Positions 56,503 to 64,000 of a DNA stretch of 64,000 bases are shown here, piece after piece. Origin of the DNA: Zea mays (taxonomy: Eukaryota > Streptophyta > Magnoliopsida > Poales > Poaceae). The stretch lies in contig NC_050104.1 of NCBI RefSeq assembly GCF_902167145.1, positions 7,338,001 to 7,402,000 on the forward strand, in the 5' to 3' direction. Made by a program: the position numbers and the translations under genes. The notes beneath the pieces are model-generated. The model was not told the DNA's origin. It ran no database searches and saw only the letters and a program-made list of their open reading frames with translations. Every line of letters starts with the position of its first letter. Position 1 is the first letter of the stretch.

Positions 56503-58159
56503 CCTGAACTGATGTCTGCAAATGAGAGAGAGTGACTAAGCACAGAGCGAAAATGTCTGATAGATTAGCAAAAGATGAGATGACTACCTGGAAAGCTCAC
56601 ACGAGAGGTGACGATCCAGGCAGGACAGGAGACGGCACATAGGCAATCAAGGTCACTGAAATGACAGAAGAGGTGAGCACGTATTAGTCACATAGTCATA
56701 AGTATGTGAAATGTGAATAAATACATACACAGAGAAATATGGCACATAAAACACGAGACGAGACGATCGATAGGTCAAACGGCGTGAAAACGACGTATGA
56801 ACGATAAATAGTGTCATAGGAGGTTTGGAATTTGAATTGAGGCACGAAACGACATGGAATTGAGCCGATACTTCACGAATAGGTTTATATAGGTGAAAAT
56901 GAGTGAAGTGTGTGCTTGGTTTGAATTTAGGCGAAGAAAAAGAGATTTGGGCACTCGGCTCGGAAACGATCGCTCGAAACGGGGAATTTGGTGAAATTTA
57001 AGCCTGGAATCTCGGATTGGCGTGAAATTTGGCAAGTATGTTACTGGAAGTGTTGTGAAGGTGCCTGAAAAATTTGGGTTCAATTGGAGCATTTTTGGCT
57101 GGTTTGGGCATTTCACCGAACACTTGGCGTGCGGTGAATTAGGTTTTGGGAGATTGAGGCAAATTAGGTTGTGAAACCCTCCCAAAGGGAGCTAGAAACC
57201 TGCAGGGATGCTCAATACACACAGAGACACACATACCACAACATGGATTCACAAGATTTCACAGGATTTGGAATTGGGCAAAAGGGGTGGAAAACAGAGG
57301 TGCTTCACTGCCTCAGATAGAGAACAAGAGGGAAAGGGATAGAGGGAGAGGAGAGCGGAGTACTGCTCACCGAGCGAGGGTCACAGGCATAGGGCGCCGG
57401 AGGATCGCCGCCGGGGAGGGAGGTCGCCGGCGACGGGGAAAAGTGCCAGAGACACAGAGAGGATGCAGCAGGGGAGAAGAAATGAGCCTGGGCTTGGGCA
57501 GAGAAGAGTTTTTTAAAAACCGAGTATGGGCGCACCGGACAGTCTACAGTGCCTGTCCGGTGCACACCGGACAACGCACAGTAGCTGTCCGGTGCACCAC
57601 CGGACAGCGCACAGAGAAAGGAGTTTTTAGCGCGCGGCTGCCGGTGCACCGGACATTGCACAGTGCAGTATCCGGTGCACACCGGACTGTCCGGTGAGCC
57701 CAGACAGAGGGAAAAATTGAATTTTTTGAAATTTTCTATCTAGTTCCCAACCAAACCAAATCCCAACTTATGATCACACAAAATAACACTTGTTGGGACA
57801 GGTATTGGCACCCTCATATACTTTTCAAAATATTTTGCCATAGGCTAGATAATTTTTAGAGAAGGTAGGCAAATGGTGAAATTTGCATTTTGGCTTGCAC
57901 TAGGGGTTTTCATGAGTGATTTGAGTTTTGAATACTCCCCCTAAGTGCAGTACCTCATGCATATTTCAAGAACCAACAATTGCATAAAAAGTAAGAATTT
58001 AAGTGCTAAAAGCTTAAAACTAAGACTTGTCAAGTTTGACCCGAGTTAAGCTTTTTCACTCGCTTTGTTGGCGGTTATCTCAACTAGGTTAGACAAGCCC
58101 TAGATGCAATACAAGTAATTTAAACATGCAATGCAAGCTTGACAACACCATTTGACATT
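56503..58159 (-). other. Non-coding region between pol and the 713-aa ORF
   Basis: No reading frame fits either strand. It carries a block of half-palindromes at 57534-57705, where caccggaca and tgtccggtg are separated by variable spacers, plus a purine tract at 57935. The minus-strand segment just upstream of 56516 ends in a good 3' splice site. Confidence 0.65.
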
Positions 58160-58381
58160 TTACATAAAATTTCTGAGATCAAGAATATTTAGTTCATTCC
58201 TCAACATGCAAAAGCGGGTCTTATCAAGAGGCTTAGTGAAAATATCTGCTAATTGATCTTCCAACCTCACTCCTTCTAAAATGATATCTCCTTTAGCAAC
58301 ATGATCTCTAAGGAAGTGATGACGGATATCAATGTGCTTGGTGCGAGAGTGTTGAACAGGATTATTAGCAATTTTAACAGC
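58160..58381 (-). pseudogene. pol: Pol RNase H C-terminus of the second Sirevirus
   Basis: Minus-strand translation reads [57 protein letters not shown] and LRNELNILDL, then a stop. This matches the end of the first Sirevirus pol ([17 protein letters not shown]) closely. The frame is open up to the Huck-like insertion at 58382; it is broken only by that insertion. Confidence 0.85.
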
Positions 58382-60065
58382 TGTCGGTGTTTCGAGACCG
58401 GGGGGTCCCTCAGGCCGACGAGTGAGTGTCGCGTGCCCCAGCCCAGATGAGTCGAGCGCGTGGGCGAGCGCGAAGGCGGGAACGGAGCGAGGCGGCCGGA
58501 GACCGGCGCGAGAGAGGTGGGAATCCCGCGGCCTTCGTGTTCGTCCCGCGCCTAGGTCGGGTGCGCTTGCAGTAGGGGGTTACAAGCGTCCACGCGGGTG
58601 AGGGAAGCGAGCGGCCCCAAGAGAGCGCCTGTCCCGTCCTCGTCCCGCGCGGCCAACCCTCTCTAAGAGGGCCCTGGTCCTTCCTTTTATAGACGCAAGG
58701 AGAGGATCTAGGTGTACAATGGGGGTGTAGCGGAGTGCTACGTGTCTAGCGAGGGAGAGCTAGTGCCCTGAGTACATGCCAATGTGGCAACCGGAGAGAT
58801 CTTGGAACCCAACTAGTGTGACGTCGTGGCCGTCGGAGGAGCGGCGGAGCCTGGCGGAGGGACAGCTGTCGGAGCGGTTGTGTCCTTGCTGACGTCCTCC
58901 TGCTTCCGTAAGAGAGCTGAGAGCCGCCGTCGTCACAGGGCATGCGGGGCGCCATCATTGCCTATCTGGTGGAGACAGCCAGATGGGACACCGGTCTTGT
59001 TCTCTGTGGCCCGAGTCAGCTCGGGGTAGGGTGATGATGGCGCTTCCTGTTGACGTGGCTGGCCTGTGCCCTAGGTTGGGCGACGTGGAGGCTCCTCCGA
59101 AGCCGAGGTCGAGTCTGTCTTCCATGGCCGAGGCCGAGTCCGAGCCCCTGGGTCGGGCGAGGCGGAGGTCGTCGGCAGAGGCCAGGGCGGTGTCCGAGCC
59201 CTGGGTCGGGCGAAGCGGAGTTCGTCGTCTTCCGGGTCTTAGCCCGAGTCTGAGCCCTGGGTCGGGCGGAGCGGAGTCCGCCGTCTTCCGGGTCTTAGCC
59301 CGAGTCCGAGCCCTGGGTCAGGCGGAGCGGAGTTCGCCGTCTTCCGGGTCTTAGCCTGAGTCCGAGCCCTGGGTCGGGCGGAGCGGAGTTCGCCGTCTTC
59401 CGGGTCTTAGCCCGAGTCCGAGCCCTGGGGTCGGGCGAAGCGGAGTTCGTCGTCTTCCGGGTCTTAGCCCGAGTCCGAGCCCTAGGTCGGGCGGAGCGGA
59501 GTTCGTCGTCTTTCGGGGCTGAGCCCGAGTCCGAGCCTTGGGTCGGGCGGAGCGGAGTTCGCCGTCTTCCGGGGCTGAGCCCGAGTCCGAGCCCTGGGTC
59601 GGGCGGAGCTTCCTATGGTGCCTTTGGCAGGGCCTGGCTTCCTGTCAGCATCACTCTGCCAAGTGGCGCTGCAGTCGGAGTGGCGCAGGCGGCGCTGTCC
59701 TTCTGTCAGACCAGTCAGTGGAGCGGCGAAGTGACGGCGGTCACTTCGGCTCTGCCGGAGGGCGCGTGTCAGGATAAAGGTGTCAGGCCACCTTTGCGTT
59801 AAATGCTCCTGCGATTTGGTCGGTCGGTGCGGCGATTTAGTCAGGGTTGCTTCTTAGCGAAGGCAGGGCCTCGGGCGAGCCAGAAATCTTCCGGGGTCGG
59901 CTGCCCTTGTCCGAGGCTAGGCTCGGGCGAGGCGTGATCGAGTCGCTCGAATGGACTGATCCCTGACTTAATCGCACCCATCAGGCCTTTGCAGCTTTAT
60001 GCTGATGGGGGTTACCAGCTGAGAATTAGGAGCCTTGAGGGTACCCCTAATTATGGTCCCCGACA
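58382..60065 (-). repeat. 3' LTR of the Huck-like element
   Basis: A minus-strand TATA box (tctataaaagg) is at about 58684-58694. The U3 part, to the right, holds about eight or nine tandem units of roughly 60 bp between 59130 and 59620. Each carries gtcttagcccgagtccgagccctgggtcgggcggagcgg, here written as a whole only to identify it by position 59225-59290. The layout (TATA, then GC-rich U3 tandem repeats, then a TGTCGGG terminus) parallels the gypsy LTR at 11915-13040. Confidence 0.8.
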
Positions 60066-60800
60066 GTAGCCCCCGAGCCTCGAAGGGAGTGTTAGCACTC
60101 GCTTGGAGGCTTTCGTCGTACTTTTTTGCAAGGGGACCAGCCTTTCTCGGTTGCATTTTGTTCCGGTGGGTGCGCGCGAGCGCACCCGCCGGGTGTAGCC
60201 CCCGAGGCCTCGGAGGAGTGGTTTCACTCCTTCGAGGTCTTAATGCCTTGCGTAATGCTTCGGCTGGTCTGGTTGTTCCCTCATGCGAGCTGGCCGTAGC
60301 CCGGGTGTACGGTCGGGGCCCAAGTTCTCGGGCTGGTATGTTGACGCTGTCAACGGTTTGGCCGGAGCCGGGTTTGCGAGAGCAGCCCCCGAGCCTCTGC
60401 ACAGGGCGAGAGGGCGATCAAGGACAGACTCGGCTTTTTTACATACGCCCCTGCGTCGCCTTTCCGCAAGGAGGAGGGGGGAGAGCGCCATGTTACCCTC
60501 GATGGGCGCCGAACATGGTGTCTCCGGTGAGCTGCAAGCGGGTAATCCGAGTGGACATTCGTGCCCCGTTCGTTAGGGGTCGGCTAGGGGCCCAGAGGCA
60601 CGCCCAAAAGTACCTGCGGGTGATCTGCCGGACCCGGTCCCCTGGCGACGGGGTCCGAGGGCTCGATGCCTCCCTCCGATGGGATTCCGTTGCAAGATCG
60701 CTCCCGCTGGTCTCGGAAATGTCCTAGGGTACCTCGGGAGCGCAGCCCGAGCCTTGGTTATGTATCGAACGTACCCCTGGTCATCCCTCGCTCGGCGTCT

Positions 60801-61024
60801 GAGGCGGCTGTGAACCCTTCGGGGGCCAGCCTTCGAACCCCTGATCAGTAATGGGCACGGAGCCCGAGTAGCCTGAGGCGGCCGTGGAACCCTTCGGGGG
60901 GCCGGCCTTCGAACCTCTGACCAGTAGTGGGTGTAGGGCCCACGCGATCTGAGGCGGCTGTTGAACCCTTCGGGGGGGCCAGCCTTCGAACCTCTGATCA
61001 GTAAGGAGGCTCGGAGCCTGGTTC
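60801..61024. repeat. Three tandem ~75-bp repeats in the Huck-like 3' region
   Basis: Units start gaggcggc at about 60801, 60875 and 60951 and contain gaacccttcggggg, ccttcgaacc and tgatcagta phrases. They differ by a few indels in the G run. No function is evident. Confidence 0.8.
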
Positions 61025-61864
61025 CTTCACGGGGAAGGATCCCTTTCGGAGTATCCCCCTTTCCCGGTCCCTGTCGCAAGAGATAGAGAAAGAGGAAAAA
61101 GGGAAAAGGATACGAAACCGAACGACGCGGCGTACCTTTTTTGGAGCGGTTGTTTCGGCGAAGGCGAAGCGTCGCCCGCTGCTCCTGCCAGAAGCGCCGC
61201 CTGTCCAGCCGCGGAGTTAATGCGACGGGGCGAGTAGTTGGTGGGGCGGCCGTTGCGCGTGCGCGAGCCGTTCGAGGAACGGATCACGGGCGCGTTGTCT
61301 TCACGCCGTGAGAGGGGGTTCTCTTGCTGCCCCCGGATGGGACGTGAGCTTGGCTGACGACGTGACCGCTGCTCCCGCTCGCCTGCCACTGTCATTACTG
61401 CCGGCCCACTTTTGGCCGCGTTGACCGCCGCGTCAGGCTGGCGCTGCTGGGTCGCGAGCTGGGTCACCTCGAGTCGCAGTGTTGGTTCCGAAATCGAGGA
61501 GGCGCGGTGGTGGCGCAAGTGGCGGTGCAGTTGCTTGCATGCAGCATCCGGCGCGCCGGTTGCGCGGCGCGTGGGCCTGGGCCTCCATGCTGGCGTGTCG
61601 GGAGTCGGAGAAGCGCGTCCACTTGGCGCGGTTGCATGCCGCCTGCATGGCTGCCCGCCTCTTTCGCCCGTTGGTCTAGGCAAAAGTGGAGGGTCACTTG
61701 TAACCGCTGGGCGGTTGCGTGCACCACGCGCGGCGGTTTGGCTTCTTCTGCTCGGAGCCGGTCTGCATGACATGCGGGACCCAGCCCCCGCGCCGCAGGG
61801 GAGGGATTTGGAGCGTGTTGGAGAAGACTCAGCCCGTGACGGTTGGGGGTGCAAGCAGGGAGAG

Positions 61865-62540
61865 TTGCCTTTAAAAGGAGGGTGACCCCTTTCGAAAGGC
61901 GACCGTGTCTTCTCGCTTCCTTATGCACCGCGTCTTTCCACCTTCCAAGCCCCCGGATGGGGGATACCCACCGTCTTTTCGCCTCATCGTTGGAGGAACG
62001 CAACTCCGTAGGAGTTGGTACCTTTCAGCCATCGTTCGGCTTCAAGGATTTTCATCACACAGCCCGGTTGCTCCCCTCCGCTGGTGGTCACCCGAGACAG
62101 TGACCACCAGCTCCTGGGTGGGGAGGAGCAAGCCGGGCTGCGATCTTGGTCCCACCCTCAGCTTCAAGGATGTTCATCATCCTCGCTGGGGTGGGTGCCG
62201 GGCTGAGCCGGCGCTCTACCTCCCGCGCGGGTTCGTGGGTCATCCTCTCCCGCGGCATTCGAGGGAGAGGGCGCTCACTGGCCCTGCGGGCGGCCCGAAC
62301 TTCGACAACGCGGGGCTGGTCGACGGCAGGCGTCGTCACCTCCAGCGTGTCGAGTTCGTCGGCTTGGCTCCCGGCGGCCCCTTCTGCCGGAGGGCGGCTG
62401 CCGCGCCGTGTACACGGGAGGACCACCCTAGATGTCGCGCGCTGCTAGGGCGGCGTTCGTGTTCTGGGGTGGTCCTGCCTTTGCACCGGGACGGCGCCTT
62501 CACGCGGAGGCCGGTGCCCCACTCGTCCGGGAGGATTTGA
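61865..62540 (+). pseudogene. Possible antisense transcription unit in the Huck-like 3' region
   Basis: A TATA-like motif (cctttaaaagga) on the plus strand at about 61868-61880 precedes reading frames that run opposite to the element. The longest open frame is 211 codons (61905-62540), but several alternative frames overlap it and none has a recognised domain. Position and polarity are those of the antisense ORFs known in related Tat-lineage elements. GC-rich DNA yields long chance frames, so coding is not established. Confidence 0.3.
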
Positions 62541-63060
62541 GTGGGGATCTACCGGAGGGCTGATGGCCCCTGCCGTCGGTGCCGAGGCGGAGGCGGCTCG
62601 AGAAGTCCCTGTCGCCGACGGGATCACCGCCACCATCCGCGCTTCGGGCCTCCGGCTCTTTGTACTTGTCCTCGCCCCTCGAGCGTCGTCGTGGGTGGGG
62701 GCAAGCTCGCAGCAGCGCCCACCCTGAGGCCTGCGCTGCTGCAGCTCGGCCATCCGGAGCGGGGGCCGTTGTCGCCGTAGTCGGAGCGGGCGGCGGCGAG
62801 CCGCTCGTCAGTCTTCTGTTGCTCCGCAGGCCCACCCCTATCGAGTGGGGCGGTTCGTACCTGCGGAGGGGGGAACCGGAGTTCCGTTTGTAATGGCACT
62901 TCGAATGCCGGTGTTTTTTGTTCATTACGGCTTTCGGGGCCTGAACATGTATGTAATTACGGCGCGGAGCCGTGTTTTTTCCTCATTTTTGAGCACTAAG
63001 ACTCGTCTGTTGATTATCTGAACCGCTTCACCAAGCATGAGTCGCCCCGTGTCAAGGTGA

Positions 63061-63990
63061 CGAGTGAGGTATCCGTATCCCGGAGGCGTAGGAGTCCCTC
63101 GGCTCGGTCGGCCTTGCTGTCCGAGGCTCCTCTAGCTTAGTTAAAGGGACCCCTCGGCCGCTCTTCGATGAGCCGAGGCCAGGGGTAGCGATATCAGTAT
63201 GAACAGAGGCGGAGTCGGCTCGAAAATGAAACCTGGTTGGCCAGAGCCTAGCCGGGTTGTCCGTTGGCGGGACCGACGTCGGAGTTGATCAGCCGAGGCC
63301 TCAGGTCGGGCTGGCGCCCTTGGGAGATGGTCGGCCGAGGCCCCAGGGGTGACCGGCTGAGCCGCCTGCTCGGGCCGGATTCCCGGAGAAGTCTCTGGCA
63401 GCGATTGCCCGGGCGTGGTGATGACGTCGTCCTTCGGAGCGGAGATCCTCGGACCGTGTCGCCGTCCGAGGCCAGGTCGGGCCTCGCCGAAGGTGTCGTC
63501 GATGCGGAGGGTGTTGCTGCCCCCTTCCAGCGTCAAGACCCGAGCCTGCAGGGTCAGAGTGTCTTATAGCGTGTGCCTTCTGCAGCCGCCGAGGCCAGAA
63601 TACACGCCCTCGCTGTGTTGTAAAGCTGCGTCTCCTTTCCTCTTGTTTCGAGTATCTAGACTTTTTGTCGGTAACAGGGATGTTTGTGTGAGTGGGAGTT
63701 GCTTCTCGCGGAAGGTGATGAGTGAGGTATCCGTATCCCGGAGGCGTGGGAGTCCCTCGGCTCGGTCGGCCTTGCCGCTTACGCGTACTTTCACCCGTCC
63801 ATGAGGCCCTGCCACCGACTCAGTCGAGAAGGCTCGAAGGATTGCTTCGGCAGAAGAACTTCCGAACATGAAGACTTGTTCGGTCCACGGAATCACTTTA
63901 TCCGAACGCGAGTTACTTATCGCAGAAGGTGATGAGTGAGGTATCCGTATCCCGGAGGCGTAGGAGTCCCTCGGCTCGGTCAGCCTTGGC
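63061..63990. repeat. Three dispersed copies of a ~60-bp sequence
   Basis: Copies at about 63061-63120, 63715-63775 and 63927-63990 all read gtgaggtatccgtatcccgg, then aggcgt(a/g)ggagtccctcgg and ctcggtc. Spacings are about 655 and 210 bp, so this is an irregular, not a tandem, array. The last copy reaches the window end. Confidence 0.85.
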
Positions 63991-64000
63991 TGCTTATGTG

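Larger units (their letters stand above)
52467..58381 (-). mobile_element. Second Sirevirus (Giepum-like) with an extra ORF, cut by a Huck-like insertion
   Basis: The 3' LTR is 52467-53926 (1460 bp; minus strand starts TGAAAGCATCTAGGCCCC, ends GCATCGTGATCCTTTCA). Four purine tracts agggggag lie at about 53928, 54295, 54321 and 57935. A 713-aa ORF sits at 54361-56502. The C-terminus of pol RNase H is at 58160-58381 (HSRTKHIDIRHHFLRDHVAK ... [10 protein letters not shown]). The rest of pol, gag and the 5' LTR lie right of the Huck-like element, beyond the window. The left flanking 5 bp are gagtg, inside the Ulp1-like gene. The family name is tentative. Confidence 0.82.
58382..64000 (-). mobile_element. 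Huck-like gypsy element, 3' LTR and 3' non-coding region (continues past window)
   Basis: The LTR at 58382-60065 (1684 bp) reads on the minus strand TGTCGGGGACCATAATTAGG ... CCGGTCTCGAAACACCGACA. The sequence right next to it, minus-strand ctcgggggctac, is the usual polypurine tract of this group, so this is the 3' LTR and the element's body lies to the right. No pol motif appears up to 64000. Elements of this type have a long spacer before the 3' LTR, which fits. The left flanking 5 bp are acagc. The name Huck rests on remembered termini. Confidence 0.78.

Noticed and set aside
58826..59777. Frames of 67-123 codons in the Huck-like U3
   Set aside because: They are produced by the roughly 60-bp tandem units (period a multiple of no single frame, same peptides in shifted frames) and do not look like genes.
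61027..61854. 275-codon minus-strand frame in the Huck-like 3' region
   Set aside because: It is in the element's sense but of very biased Arg/Pro/Ser composition, overlaps long frames on the other strand in GC-rich DNA, and matches no known gag or pol motif. I treat it as a chance frame.
1..64000. CRISPR array, bacterial operon or organellar segment
   Set aside because: No regularly spaced identical short repeats with unique spacers exist, and the GT-AG introns, LTR elements and MITEs show plant nuclear DNA.

Overview
This window looks like a gene-poor stretch of a large grass genome, most probably maize (Zea mays) or a close relative. The evidence is nested LTR retrotransposons of types typical of maize: Sireviruses with CGGACGGTCCG or CACCGGACTGTCCGGTG-type LTR palindromes, a Huck-like LTR, a Grande-like LTR with an antisense ORF, a Reina-like chromovirus and a SMART micro-retrotransposon. 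Only one multi-exon host gene is clearly recognisable. No database search was run, so family names rest on recognised motifs and termini.

Left part (1-15600). An essentially pristine Ji/Opie-type Sirevirus on the minus strand occupies 1842-11175, with two 1238-bp LTRs that I read as identical, TSD gactc, intact gag and intact pol. It sits inside an older LTR whose promoter side is at 926-1841. Next come the 5' end of a minus-strand gypsy element (11820-13040), a decayed plus-strand gypsy RNase H/integrase fragment (13150-15590) split by an old Copia solo LTR (13489-14875), and a 127-bp Tourist-like MITE (15263-15389).

Genic part (15595-32400). A truncated U2 snRNA copy with recognisable promoter spacing lies at 15595-15661, followed by hAT-like insertions. 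An eight-exon TLDc-domain (OXR1-type) gene runs 17847-30428 on the plus strand; its exons join cleanly into a 363-aa protein. Intron 5 is 9.6 kb and is made almost entirely of a Reina-like gypsy element (20322-29578). That element carries two further insertions: a 4057-bp solo LTR (20900-24956) and a 280-bp SMART element (25214-25493). A possible 91-aa membrane microprotein converges on this gene (30703-30978, minus), and a possible 99-aa intronless gene lies at 32061-32360 (minus).

Right part (32940-64000). In order: a Grande-like 3' LTR with an antisense ORF remnant; a plus-strand gypsy with gag remnants, broken by a hAT MITE and a truncated Angela/BARE-like Copia element; then a Kaonashi-type MULE complex (about 40305-52461). 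This complex holds two head-to-head copies that combine a FAR1-type transposase with a Ulp1-like cysteine protease gene. The left copy is an internal deletion derivative with a 5-bp microhomology junction; the right copy is cut at 52461 by another Sirevirus. That Sirevirus (52467-58381, minus) carries an unusual intact 713-aa third ORF between pol and the 3' LTR, with a strong splice acceptor just upstream. Its pol is interrupted at 58382 by a Huck-like gypsy element whose 3' LTR (58382-60065) and long repeat-rich 3' region run to the end of the window.
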